A stretch of DNA of 64,000 nt. It comes from SIG437 sp045648985 (GTDB lineage: Bacteria > Bacillota > Clostridia > UBA1381 > UBA9506). This document shows, piece by piece, positions 1 to 8,385 of this stretch. Under the pieces are notes generated by a model. That model saw nothing but the letters and a program-made list of their open reading frames with translations, did no database searches and had not been told where the DNA came from. The translations under genes and the position numbers were made by a program. The stretch spans positions 9,561 to 73,560 of the forward strand of contig JAZROZ010000002.1 of the NCBI GenBank assembly GCA_045648985.1. The letters are read 5' to 3'. The stretch's first letter is position 1, and each line of letters opens with the position of its first letter.

Positions 1-582
1 TCTTACCTGACGGTTTCTGCCCTCGTGTATGGTAAGTGTAATCTGTGTTGTGCCGTCGTCTTTGTGCGCGGTTTTGACTTTAGCGGGTGCAGTTTTCTTT
101 CCGTCAATGATAACGCCTTTTGCTAAAAGCCTTGAGTTTTGCTCCGACACAAAGCCACGAACCACTGCCCTGTATGTCTTGCTTTTTTCAAACTTAGGAT
201 GAGTTAGCCTTTGTGCAAAATCTCCGTCATTGGTGAGAAGCAAAAGTCCCTGGGTATCATAGTCAAGCCTGCCCACAGGATAAAGTCTTTCTTTGATATC
301 GGCAACCAAATCCAAAACAGTCGGTCTTCCAAACTGGTCAGAAGATGTTGTGATATACCCTTGAGGCTTGTTTAACATTATGTAATACTTCTTATTTGGC
401 AGGCTAATCTTTTTGCCGTCAACGAAAACCTCATCATAGTCAGGGTCAACGCTTGTGCCAAGCTCGCACACATTCTTGCCACCGACCGTCACACGTCCTG
501 CTGCAATTATCTCTTCGCAGGCGCGACGAGATGCCACTCCGCAAGCTGCCATATATTTTTGTAAACGTATTTTTTCAGCCAT
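1..582 (-). CDS. Pseudouridine synthase, RsuA/RluB family (3' end beyond window)
   Basis: This enzyme isomerises a specific uridine in ribosomal RNA to pseudouridine. The frame is open from an ATG at 582 to the window edge (194 codons), so the C-terminus is missing. An S4 RNA-binding domain occupies the first ~60 residues (start MAEKIRLQKYMAACGVASRR). The catalytic motif GRLDYDTQGLLLLTNDG follows, with the aspartate of RLD as the expected nucleophile, and then the EGRNRQVR motif at the cut edge. A good ribosome binding site (AGGAGG) lies just upstream and a consensus promoter at 608-636. RsuA (16S U516) and RluB (23S U2605) cannot be told apart from this part; in Firmicutes the RluB-like type is commoner. 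Confidence 0.93.
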   Translation of the reverse strand, partial: MAEKIRLQKYMAACGVASRRACEEIIAAGRVTVGGKNVCELGTSVDPDYDEVFVDGKKISLPNKKYYIMLNKPQGYITTSSDQFGRPTVLDLVADIKERLYPVGRLDYDTQGLLLLTNDGDFAQRLTHPKFEKSKTYRAVVRGFVSEQNSRLLAKGVIIDGKKTAPAKVKTAHKDDGTTQITLTIHEGRNRQVR

Positions 583-607
583 TTATGCCTCCTGTTCTTT
601 AACTAAA

Positions 608-636
608 ATTATATCAGTTAAGCAAGACTTTGTCAA
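608..636 (-). promoter_or_regulatory. Sigma-A promoter of the pseudouridine synthase gene
   Basis: Read on the minus strand, TTGACA (636-631) and TATAAT (613-608) are separated by exactly 17 bases, a full consensus match. The start codon follows about 25 bases downstream of the -10, so the 5' leader is short. Confidence 0.85.
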
Positions 637-684
637 GAAGACGAAATTTGTCGAAAAAATTAACTGTATGAAGGGACAAAATAA

Positions 685-713
685 TTGACTTTTAAACGAC
701 AAAATTATATAAT
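685..713 (+). promoter_or_regulatory. Sigma-A promoter of the glycosyltransferase operon
   Basis: TTGACT (685-690) and TATAAT (708-713) have a 17-base spacer. Transcription would start near 720, leaving a leader of about 70 bases before the ATG at 789. It points away from the promoter at 608-636. Confidence 0.8.
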
Positions 714-788
714 TTTACTTAGGTGTTTTTTTGTAAAAGAACGAAATTTGCAAATTAAAATTTGGAAAACTTAACAGGGGGATAAGAA

Positions 789-1961
789 ATGAATATAATA
801 TATGTTTCTTGTTTGACAGAAAAGGAAAAGTTCTTTGACATATTTAAAAATTATAGCAAGCTTCCGGGACAGCAGGCACAAAAATATCATAGACTAGTTG
901 CACAGGGGATTGCTAAAAACGGATATAAGGTGCACACAGTAACAAGTCTGCCTGTCACACGAAATAATTGCGATTTTAAATTTCTTCGTGCCCAAAAGAG
1001 CTATTTGGGTGGTATAGAGTATAATTATCTGCCTGTAATCAACTTTCCGATAATAAAAAATCTTCTTGTAATACTGAGTTCGTTTTTTAAGACTCTGAGC
1101 ATAATAAGAAAAAATAAAGACTGCAGAGTAATGTGTGATGTGCTTAATATTTCTGTTTCGATGGGAGCCAGAATAGCTGCTAAAATATTACGAACCCAAG
1201 CTGTTGGAATAGTAACTGATGTACCTGAGTTTTTGAATTCAAACAAAGACAGTCTTTTAGTTAAGATTAATACTAAACTTATGAATTCCTTTGATTCATA
1301 TGTTTTCCTGACAGATGAGATGAAAAATGTAGTAAACGCAAAAAATAAGAATTATACTGTCATAGAAGGACTTGTAGATATAGACGCACAACAACTGAAG
1401 AATACACTTGAAAATAAATATGACTCCAAGGTGTGTATGTACGCAGGACTGATAGATAAAAAATACGGAATTAAATATCTGACAGAAGCCTTCCTGAAAG
1501 CTGACATCCCGTACGCTGAGTTACATATATACGGAAATGGAGATTTTGAAGAGGAGCTAATCGAGATTTGTAAAACAAATCACAACGTGAAATATTTTGG
1601 TGTGAGACCAAACGATGAGGTTGTTTCAAATCAGCTGAAATCAACACTTCTTATCAATCCAAGACCTACAAATGCGGAATATACCAAATACTCATTTCCC
1701 TCAAAAAATATGGAATATATGGTTTCAGGCACACCTGTTCTTACAACGAAGCTCGCAGGAATGCCTGAAGAATATTATCCATATGTGTATTTGATAGAAG
1801 AAGAAACAGTTGAGGGACTGGAAAAAAAGCTTGCTGAAGTTTTGTCAGCACATAAAGAAGAATTACACAAAAAGGGAACAATATCAAAAGAATGGGTGCT
1901 TAAAAACAAAAATAACGTTAAGCAAGCGGAAAAAATAATCAGGATGTTAACTAAAAAATGA
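789..1961 (+). CDS. Glycosyltransferase, GT4-like (GT-B fold)
   Basis: A 390-residue cytoplasmic glycosyltransferase, probably moving a sugar from a nucleotide-sugar onto a surface polysaccharide or glycolipid acceptor. The N-terminal half has a Rossmann-like start (MNIIYVSCLTEKEKFFDIF), and the C-terminal half has the family-4 nucleotide-sugar region: KVCMYAGLIDKKYG near residue 210 and PSKNMEYMVSGTPVLTTKLA near 300-320. The glutamate in NMEYM fits the E of the family EX7E motif. It is the first gene of a plus-strand run (deacetylase 35 bases downstream), with AGGGGGAT as ribosome binding site. Donor and acceptor cannot be read from the sequence. Confidence 0.85.
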   Translation: MNIIYVSCLTEKEKFFDIFKNYSKLPGQQAQKYHRLVAQGIAKNGYKVHTVTSLPVTRNNCDFKFLRAQKSYLGGIEYNYLPVINFPIIKNLLVILSSFFKTLSIIRKNKDCRVMCDVLNISVSMGARIAAKILRTQAVGIVTDVPEFLNSNKDSLLVKINTKLMNSFDSYVFLTDEMKNVVNAKNKNYTVIEGLVDIDAQQLKNTLENKYDSKVCMYAGLIDKKYGIKYLTEAFLKADIPYAELHIYGNGDFEEELIEICKTNHNVKYFGVRPNDEVVSNQLKSTLLINPRPTNAEYTKYSFPSKNMEYMVSGTPVLTTKLAGMPEEYYPYVYLIEEETVEGLEKKLAEVLSAHKEELHKKGTISKEWVLKNKNNVKQAEKIIRMLTKK

Positions 1962-1996
1962 ATGAATAAAGAAATACTAAAGCAGGAGTTTTTATT

Positions 1997-2821
1997 ATGA
2001 GAATGAAGTTAAAAGACGGAAAGTCAAAGGTACTCACATTAAGCTATGATGATGCTGTTATTCAGGATATTAGACTAATTGAAATAATGAACAAATACGG
2101 TCTTAAAGGAACCTTTAATGTTAATTCAGGATTGTATCTTGATGAAAATGAAACCCACGATAAAGAAAAAAGAAGACTAAAGCTTTCCGAAGCAAAAGAG
2201 CTATATAAAAACTCGGGACACGAGGTGGCTGTTCACGCATTTACGCATCCATATTTGGAAAGACTTGATACGGCTGAAATCATATACGAAATAACAGAAG
2301 ACAGAAAAGCCATAGAAAAGGATTACGGAACTATTGCCAGGGGTATGGCATATCCTTTCGGTACATACAACGATAAAGTTGTTGATATCCTCGAAAAATG
2401 TCATATTGCGTATGCAAGAACGGTGAATTCAACATATAGATTTGAATTCCCTGAGAACTGGCTTATGCTTCATCCTACTTGCCATCATAATTATGAAGAG
2501 TTAAATGAGCTTTTAAAAGAATTCGTTGAGCTTCCCGGCAAGTATGGCCAGCCGCAGATGTTCTATCTGTGGGGACACAGCTACGAATTTGACGATAACG
2601 ACAATTGGGATGTAATTGAAAAGTTTGCAAAAGCGGCAGGTGGTCACGACGACATTTGGTATGCTACAAATATTGAAATATATGATTATGTTAAGGCATA
2701 TAAAAGCCTTAACACAAGCTACGACAAAAAGATTATTCATAACCCGTCTGCTATTGATGTGTGGTTTGCAATCAAAGAAGAGACCTATTTCATAAAAGCT
2801 GGACAAACTCTTAAACTGTAA
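1997..2821 (+). CDS. Polysaccharide deacetylase (NodB/CE4-like)
   Basis: A 274-residue protein of the NodB-homology fold, which removes N- or O-acetyl groups from polysaccharides using a divalent metal. The metal site is recognisable: D18/D19 in LSYDDAV (a variant of the usual FDDG) and the HxxxH pair H80/H84 in VHAFTHPYLERL. AYPFGTYND near residue 115 is the third family motif. There is no signal peptide or membrane segment, so it is predicted to be cytoplasmic, unlike peptidoglycan deacetylases; action on a lipid-linked or nucleotide-activated precursor made with the upstream glycosyltransferase is an inference. The motif 1 glycine is replaced by alanine. Confidence 0.85.
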   Translation: MRMKLKDGKSKVLTLSYDDAVIQDIRLIEIMNKYGLKGTFNVNSGLYLDENETHDKEKRRLKLSEAKELYKNSGHEVAVHAFTHPYLERLDTAEIIYEITEDRKAIEKDYGTIARGMAYPFGTYNDKVVDILEKCHIAYARTVNSTYRFEFPENWLMLHPTCHHNYEELNELLKEFVELPGKYGQPQMFYLWGHSYEFDDNDNWDVIEKFAKAAGGHDDIWYATNIEIYDYVKAYKSLNTSYDKKIIHNPSAIDVWFAIKEETYFIKAGQTLKL

Positions 2822-2855
2822 AGGCTGAATGAATTTATAAAAGGGAGAGATTTTT

Positions 2856-3509
2856 TTGGATTACATAATAACTTTTGCAGAGGGAATAATCACGTTCATT
2901 TCTCCGTGTATGCTCCCGATGCTTCCTGTTTATATATCATTTTTTGCAGGAGATAACGAAAAAAGAAATGTATTTTTAAATGCGCTTTTCTTTGTGATTG
3001 GCTTTACACTTGTATTTTTGGCATACGGACTTTTTGCAGGCTCACTTGGTGCGGTGCTTTCAAAATATCATACTGCGCTTGATATTATAAGCGGTGCAAT
3101 TGTTGTTATTTTAGGTCTTAACTACCTTGATATAATACATATTCCGCTTTTTCATAGACATCACCATATGAAAAAAACAAAGGCTTCCGTTTCTTCCTTT
3201 GTTTTCGGTATTGCCTTTTCCATAAGCCACACTCCCTGCATAAGCGCATTTTTAGGCTCTGCGATAATGACAGCTGCATCAAGCGGTAAGTGGCTTTCGG
3301 GCGCACTTTTGATGGTTTCATATTCTATCGGTCTCGGACTTCCGTTTTTACTGTCAGCAGTTTTAATAGACAAGCTCGCAGGACTGTTTGATGCAATAAA
3401 AAGAAACTATAAAGTAATAAATATCATAAGCGGAGCATTTTTAATAATAATAGGTATTATGATGATGACAGGCATTTTTCACGAGCTTATTCATATTCTG
3501 GAGGGATAA
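2856..3509 (+). CDS. ccdA: CcdA-family thiol:disulfide transmembrane transporter
   Basis: A 217-residue, roughly six-segment membrane protein of the CcdA/DsbD-transmembrane family, which passes reducing equivalents from cytoplasmic thioredoxin to the outside. The two diagnostic cysteines are C18 in ISPCMLPMLPVY and C128 in SHTPCISAF. The start is TTG at 2856 with AAGGGAG eight bases upstream; no ATG fits better. A histidine-rich cytoplasmic loop (HRHHHMKK) lies in the middle. Cytochrome c biogenesis genes are absent nearby, so cytochrome maturation is not implied. The position just before nrdG-nrdD-trxB suggests a common theme of thiol electron transfer. Confidence 0.88.
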   Translation: MDYIITFAEGIITFISPCMLPMLPVYISFFAGDNEKRNVFLNALFFVIGFTLVFLAYGLFAGSLGAVLSKYHTALDIISGAIVVILGLNYLDIIHIPLFHRHHHMKKTKASVSSFVFGIAFSISHTPCISAFLGSAIMTAASSGKWLSGALLMVSYSIGLGLPFLLSAVLIDKLAGLFDAIKRNYKVINIISGAFLIIIGIMMMTGIFHELIHILEG

Positions 3510-3514
3510 AACTT

Positions 3515-4210
3515 ATGAAAATATCAGGCTTGCAGAAGCTCACACTACTTGACTATCCTGGAAAAATGGCGGCAATAGTTTTTATAGCGGGGTGTAATTT
3601 TTTGTGCCCTTTTTGCCATAATAGTGACTTAGTTATAAGTGCTGCATCTTTCCCTGAGATAAAAGAAGAAGAGCTTTTTTCTTTTTTGAATAAGAGAAAA
3701 GGCATCTTAGACGGAATTGTAATTTCAGGCGGTGAGCCTTTATTATATGAAGAAACAAAGGATTTAATCAGAAGAATAAAGGATTTGGGATACTTAGTAA
3801 AGCTTGACACAAACGGAAGCTTTCCCAAAAGGCTGAAAGAAATCATAGACGATGGGCTGGTCGATTATGTCGCTATGGATATTAAAAATTCAAAAGAAAA
3901 ATATGCCAAGACTATAGGAAAGGATAGTTTTGACATATCACCCATAGAAGAAAGTGTGAAGATTTTAATGGAGGCAAAGGTGCCATACGAGTTCCGCACA
4001 ACGATTGTGGATGAACTTCATACACCACAAGACTTAGTGGATATAGGCAAGTGGATAAAGGGCGCGAAAAATTATTTTTTGCAACCCTATCGTGACTCAG
4101 AAACTGTAATAAAACAAGGTTTTTCTGTTCCTGATGGTGACAAATTAGAAGCTATAAAGACGGCTGCAGAGCCATATGTTGCGAATGTTACAATACGCGG
4201 AATTGATTAA
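3515..4210 (+). CDS. nrdG: Anaerobic ribonucleoside-triphosphate reductase activating protein (radical SAM)
   Basis: A 231-residue radical SAM activase that uses a [4Fe-4S] cluster and S-adenosylmethionine to place the glycyl radical on NrdD. The cluster cysteines C27, C31 and C34 form the CX3CX2C motif in GCNFLCPFCHN, and SGGEPLL (about residue 75) is the SAM-binding GGE motif. The opening ISGLQKLTLLDYPGK is typical of the longer NrdG subtype found with redoxin-dependent reductases. It starts five bases after ccdA, so the two are probably cotranscribed; nrdD follows after 127 bases from its own promoter. Confidence 0.92.
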   Translation: MKISGLQKLTLLDYPGKMAAIVFIAGCNFLCPFCHNSDLVISAASFPEIKEEELFSFLNKRKGILDGIVISGGEPLLYEETKDLIRRIKDLGYLVKLDTNGSFPKRLKEIIDDGLVDYVAMDIKNSKEKYAKTIGKDSFDISPIEESVKILMEAKVPYEFRTTIVDELHTPQDLVDIGKWIKGAKNYFLQPYRDSETVIKQGFSVPDGDKLEAIKTAAEPYVANVTIRGID

Positions 4211-4224
4211 AAAATAACAATATC

Positions 4225-4284
4225 TTGTGTTTTTAAAAAAATTTCACACAACATATTGACAATGTAAAAAATATATGATACAAT
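4225..4284 (+). promoter_or_regulatory. nrdD promoter with an upstream inverted repeat
   Basis: TTGACA (4256-4261) and TACAAT (4279-4284) have a 17-base spacer, and TGA precedes the -10 (extended -10). Just upstream, TTGTGT (4225-4230) and ACACAA (4246-4251) form an inverted repeat, and ACACAACATATTGACA overlaps the -35. The latter loosely resembles an NrdR box (ACACnATATATnGTGT type), so repression by NrdR is possible but the match is imperfect. The promoter is firm; the operator is speculative. Confidence 0.65.
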
Positions 4285-4337
4285 AAAGCTCCACAATAAA
4301 AAAATGAAAAATTTTAACATAAAAGGGGGATTATTGT

Positions 4338-6704
4338 ATGTATCAGGTAGTAAAAAGAGATGGCGCTGTAGTTGATTTTGACATAGCTAAAATCAGTGCG
4401 GCGATAACAAAGGCTTTTGAAGCACAAAACAAACAATATCATAAAACAGTAATTGATTTTCTTGCTTTAAATGTAACGGCGGATTTTGAAAAGAAAGTAA
4501 AAGACGGTTTGGTTCAGGTTGAGGATATTCAGGACAGTGTCGAGTCGGTTTTAATTAAAGGCGGCTACGGCGACGTTGCTAAGGCTTATATCCTTTACAG
4601 AAGACAGAGAGAAAAAATACGTAATTTGAAATCTACAATCCTTGACTATAAGGAAATAGTAGACAGCTACGTAAAGGTAACTGACTGGAGAGTTAAAGAA
4701 AACTCAACAGTAACATATTCAGTAGGCGGACTTATTTTAAGTAACAGTGGTGCAATTACTGCAAACTACTGGCTTTCTGAAATCTATGATGATGAAATCG
4801 CAAACGCACACAGAAATGCAGATATCCACATCCACGACCTTTCAATGCTCACAGGATATTGTGCAGGCTGGTCTTTAAAACAGCTCATACAGGAAGGCCT
4901 TGGCGGTGTTACAGGAAAGATTACATCAGCTCCTGCAAGCCACTTATCAACACTTTGTAACCAGATGGTAAACTTTTTAGGAATAATGCAGAACGAGTGG
5001 GCAGGCGCACAGGCATTTTCTTCATTTGATACTTACCTTGCTCCGTTCGTTAAGGTGGATAACCTTTCATACCGTGAAGTTAAGCAGTGTATTGAATCGT
5101 TCATCTATGGTGTAAATACACCGAGTAGATGGGGAACACAAGCACCATTTTCCAATATAACACTTGACTGGACAGTGCCTGCTGACTTAGCAGAGCTAAA
5201 TGCAATCGTTGGCGGAAAAGAGCAGAACTTTAAATATAAAGACTGTAAAGCTGAAATGGATATGATAAACAAAGCCTTCATCCAGATTATGATTGAAGGC
5301 GATGCAAACGGCAGAGGATTCCAGTATCCTATCCCGACATATTCAATCACAAGTGACTTCGACTGGTCAGAAACAGAAAACAACAAGCTCCTTTTTGAAA
5401 TGACATCAAAATACGGTACACCGTATTTCTCAAACTATATCAACAGCGATATGGAGCCGAGCGATGTAAGAAGTATGTGCTGCAGACTCCGCTTAGACCT
5501 TCGTGAACTCAGAAAGAAATCAGGCGGATTCTTCGGCAGCGGTGAATCAACAGGTTCTGTTGGTGTTGTAACAATCAATATGCCGAGAATTGCATACTTA
5601 GCTGAAAATGAAGAAGACTTCTACAGAAGACTTGATAAATTAATGGATATTTCAGCACGTTCACTCAAAGTTAAGAGAACAATCATCTCTAAACTCTTGG
5701 TTGAGGGCTTATATCCATATACAAAACGTTATTTAGGAAACTTCGACAGCCACTTCTCAACAATCGGTTTGATAGGTATGAACGAAGTCGGTCTTAATGC
5801 AAAATGGCTTGGCGAAGATATGACAAGCGAAAAGACACAGCAGTTCACTAAAGACGTATTAAATCATATGCGCGAAAGACTTTCTGACTATCAGGAAGAG
5901 TATGGTGACCTCTATAACTTAGAAGCAACACCTGCAGAATCAACAACATATCGTTTTGCAAAACACGACGTTGCGCGCTATCCTGATATCATCACAGCAG
6001 CAGATAAGGACAAAACTCCTTACTATACAAACAGCTCACATCTTCCTGTCAGCTACACATCAGATATATTCGATGCATTAGATATTCAGGATGAATTACA
6101 GACACTTTACACATCAGGTACAGTATTCCACGCATTCTTGGGCGAAAAACTTCCTGATTGGAAAGCAACTGCAGATTTAGTAAGAAAGATAGCCCAAAAT
6201 TATAAGCTTCCATATTATACAATGTCACCGACATATTCTGTTTGCAGAAAGCACGGCTACATTAAAGGTGAAGTGCCGACTTGCCCTGACTGCGGAGAGC
6301 AAACAGAGGTTTATAGCCGTATCACAGGCTACTATCGTCCTGTTCAGAACTGGAACGATGGTAAAGCTCAGGAATTTAAAGACAGAGTAGTGTATGATAT
6401 AGCTAATTCTGTAATGAAACCTAAAGCAGCAAAAAAAGAAGTAAAAGAGCCTACATGGGTAGAAACTGAGGGTGCAAAAAGAGTAATGCTCTTTACAACA
6501 CAGACCTGCCCGAACTGTAAGGTTGTTTCAAAAATGCTTGACGGCGCTAATATAGCCTATGAAAAGATAGATGCAGAGCAGAATATTGATTTAACAAAAC
6601 AGTATGACATAAAACAGGCTCCGTCACTTGTCGTAACAGACGAAAATGGTGTGCAGAAATATGTCAACGCATCAAATATCAAAAAATATATTGAAACAAT
6701 ATAA
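4338..6704 (+). CDS. nrdD: Anaerobic (class III) ribonucleoside-triphosphate reductase with fused C-terminal redoxin
   Basis: This enzyme reduces ribonucleotides to deoxyribonucleotides without oxygen. Of 788 residues, ~1-90 are an ATP-cone allosteric domain (YQVVKRDGAVVDFD). The ten-stranded barrel follows, with active-site-region cysteines in LTGYCAGW and SMCCRLRLD. The zinc site comprises C636 and C649/C652 (CPDC), and the glycyl-radical loop is RITGYYRPV with G664. Residues ~714-788 add a glutaredoxin/thioredoxin-like domain with the redox motif CPNC (723-726) and the cis-proline segment QAPSLVV. Plain NrdD proteins stop near the radical loop. The fusion suggests the enzyme carries its own reductant; thioredoxin reductase starts 15 bases downstream. 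Confidence 0.95.
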   Translation: MYQVVKRDGAVVDFDIAKISAAITKAFEAQNKQYHKTVIDFLALNVTADFEKKVKDGLVQVEDIQDSVESVLIKGGYGDVAKAYILYRRQREKIRNLKSTILDYKEIVDSYVKVTDWRVKENSTVTYSVGGLILSNSGAITANYWLSEIYDDEIANAHRNADIHIHDLSMLTGYCAGWSLKQLIQEGLGGVTGKITSAPASHLSTLCNQMVNFLGIMQNEWAGAQAFSSFDTYLAPFVKVDNLSYREVKQCIESFIYGVNTPSRWGTQAPFSNITLDWTVPADLAELNAIVGGKEQNFKYKDCKAEMDMINKAFIQIMIEGDANGRGFQYPIPTYSITSDFDWSETENNKLLFEMTSKYGTPYFSNYINSDMEPSDVRSMCCRLRLDLRELRKKSGGFFGSGESTGSVGVVTINMPRIAYLAENEEDFYRRLDKLMDISARSLKVKRTIISKLLVEGLYPYTKRYLGNFDSHFSTIGLIGMNEVGLNAKWLGEDMTSEKTQQFTKDVLNHMRERLSDYQEEYGDLYNLEATPAESTTYRFAKHDVARYPDIITAADKDKTPYYTNSSHLPVSYTSDIFDALDIQDELQTLYTSGTVFHAFLGEKLPDWKATADLVRKIAQNYKLPYYTMSPTYSVCRKHGYIKGEVPTCPDCGEQTEVYSRITGYYRPVQNWNDGKAQEFKDRVVYDIANSVMKPKAAKKEVKEPTWVETEGAKRVMLFTTQTCPNCKVVSKMLDGANIAYEKIDAEQNIDLTKQYDIKQAPSLVVTDENGVQKYVNASNIKKYIETI

Positions 6705-6719
6705 TCAGGGGTAAAATAA

Positions 6720-7628
6720 ATGTATGATGTTTTAGTAGTAGGCGGTGGAACGGCAGGCTTAACGGCTGCAATATACGTTCTCCGCAGCGGCAAAACAGTA
6801 ATGGTGGTAGAGCCTGAAACATTTGGAGGGCAAATAACTTATTCACCAAGGGTTGAAAACTTTCCCGGCTTTAAAAGTATAAGCGGAAACGAGTTTGCTG
6901 AAATGCTTGTAGATCAGGCACTTTCGCTCGGTGCAGAAACTGATTTTTCTAAAGTTATAAAAATAGAAGATGAGGGAAAGATAAAAAAAGTCATAACAGA
7001 AACAGGCGAGCATTTAGCAAAAAGTATAATAATTGCAACAGGCTCAAAACATCGCCATCTGGGCATAGAAAAAGAAGATGAGTTATCAGGCTGCGGAGTT
7101 TCATACTGCGCAGTCTGTGACGGTGCATTCTTTAAAGGAAAAGAAGCAGCAGTTGTAGGAGGCGGAAACGCAGCACTTCAGTCTGCAATGCACTTGTCAG
7201 CCTATTGCTCTAAAGTATATCTCATTCACAGACGTGATTCATTCAGGGGAGAAGAGCACTTAGCATCAAAGCTTTCCCAAAAGGAAAACATCGAATTTGT
7301 GCTTGACTCAGTTGTAGAAAGTCTGCAAGGTGAAAGTGAGCTAAAGGGCATCGCCGTAAAAAATGTTAAGACAGAAGAAATAAGAAATATAGAGATAGAA
7401 GGTCTTTTCATAGCTGTAGGTCAGCAGCCTGATAATGAGGTGTTTGCTGACGTTGTGGCTTTGGATGAGGCAGGATATATCATATCAGGCGAGGATTGTA
7501 AAACCTCTAAAGATGGCATCTTTGCAGCAGGAGACTGCAGAACAAAAAGCATACGTCAGCTCACAACAGCAGCAGCAGACGGAACTGTTGCGGCTCTTTC
7601 TGCGTGCAGCTATGTTGATGCACTGTGA
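6720..7628 (+). CDS. trxB: Thioredoxin reductase-like flavoprotein
   Basis: A 302-residue FAD/NAD(P)H disulfide reductase. The FAD-binding motif is GGGTAGLTAA at the N-terminus, the redox disulfide is CAVC (130-133) in SYCAVCDGAFF, the nucleotide-binding motif is VVGGGNAALQS (about 143-153), HRRD (about 172) suggests NADPH, and the FAD-ribityl motif is GIFAAGDCR near 262. The length fits the low-molecular-weight TrxB class. Fifteen bases separate it from nrdD, so translation of the two is probably linked and its natural partner may be the redoxin domain fused to NrdD. A dedicated redoxin reductase is the main alternative name. Confidence 0.92.
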   Translation: MYDVLVVGGGTAGLTAAIYVLRSGKTVMVVEPETFGGQITYSPRVENFPGFKSISGNEFAEMLVDQALSLGAETDFSKVIKIEDEGKIKKVITETGEHLAKSIIIATGSKHRHLGIEKEDELSGCGVSYCAVCDGAFFKGKEAAVVGGGNAALQSAMHLSAYCSKVYLIHRRDSFRGEEHLASKLSQKENIEFVLDSVVESLQGESELKGIAVKNVKTEEIRNIEIEGLFIAVGQQPDNEVFADVVALDEAGYIISGEDCKTSKDGIFAAGDCRTKSIRQLTTAAADGTVAALSACSYVDAL

Positions 7629-7654
7629 TATTGATATAAGTCAAGGAGGAAACA

Positions 7655-8350
7655 ATGCCGTATTTTTATTTTGATTATTCCTATATAGTGTACGTTTTGC
7701 CGGCTTTAATAATTTCAATGATAGCGCAAATGGCAGTAAAACGTACGTTTAATAAATACAGTAATGTGTTTTCCTCAAAAAATATGCAGGCAAAAGATGT
7801 CACAAGACGTATTTTAGATTCAGCAGGTCTAAACGACATAAGAATAGAAAGAATAGCAGGGAGCTTAACTGACCACTTTGACCCAAAAGCTAAAGTGATA
7901 AGACTTTCTGATACGGTAGCAAACAGTACTTCAGTTGCAGCTATCGGTGTTGCCGCACACGAAGCAGGGCATGCAATTCAGCACGGAGTCAGCTATCTTC
8001 CAATAAAGCTAAGAAATGCCTTTGTGCCTGTTGCAAATATCGGCTCTAGGCTTTCGATGCCGCTTATTCTGCTTGGACTTGTAATGTCATTTGAGCCACT
8101 CGTGATGTTTGGCATAATACTGTTTTCAGCAATTGTGCTTTTTCAGCTTATAACACTCCCTGTAGAGCTTAACGCAAGCAAAAGGGCAGGAAATCTCCTC
8201 TATAGTATGGGGATATTGACAAAAGAAGAGTGCACAGGTGCAAAAAAGGTACTCTCTGCTGCGGCGATGACATATCTGGCATCAGCACTCGTTGCAATTA
8301 TGCAGCTACTCCGGCTTCTTTCAATTTTTGGCGGAAGAAGACGTGACTAA
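7655..8350 (+). CDS. Membrane zinc metallopeptidase, YugP-like family
   Basis: A 231-residue membrane protein of the neutral zinc metallopeptidase family typified by Bacillus YugP. The zinc-binding HEXXH is H102-EAG-H106 in VAAHEAGHAIQHG. A membrane segment lies at the N-terminus (IVYVLPALIISMIAQMAV), two hydrophobic segments after the active site (about residues 140-175), and one near the C-terminus. ELNASKRA (about 178) supplies the third zinc ligand glutamate typical of the family. Substrate and function are not established. AAGGAGGAAAC precedes the ATG; it probably belongs to the nrdD-trxB transcript. Confidence 0.88.
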   Translation: MPYFYFDYSYIVYVLPALIISMIAQMAVKRTFNKYSNVFSSKNMQAKDVTRRILDSAGLNDIRIERIAGSLTDHFDPKAKVIRLSDTVANSTSVAAIGVAAHEAGHAIQHGVSYLPIKLRNAFVPVANIGSRLSMPLILLGLVMSFEPLVMFGIILFSAIVLFQLITLPVELNASKRAGNLLYSMGILTKEECTGAKKVLSAAAMTYLASALVAIMQLLRLLSIFGGRRRD

Positions 8351-8385
8351 TATATTTACAAACATTGAAAGGACAGGATTATTTT

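Noticed and set aside
4225..4251. Rex operator before nrdD
   Set aside because: The TTGTG/CACAA half sites are too far apart for the Rex consensus; kept only as an unassigned inverted repeat.
8365..8385. TTG start of the nucleotidyltransferase
   Set aside because: It overlaps the ribosome binding site GAAAGGACAGG; the family begins MKAIVLGAG at 8386.
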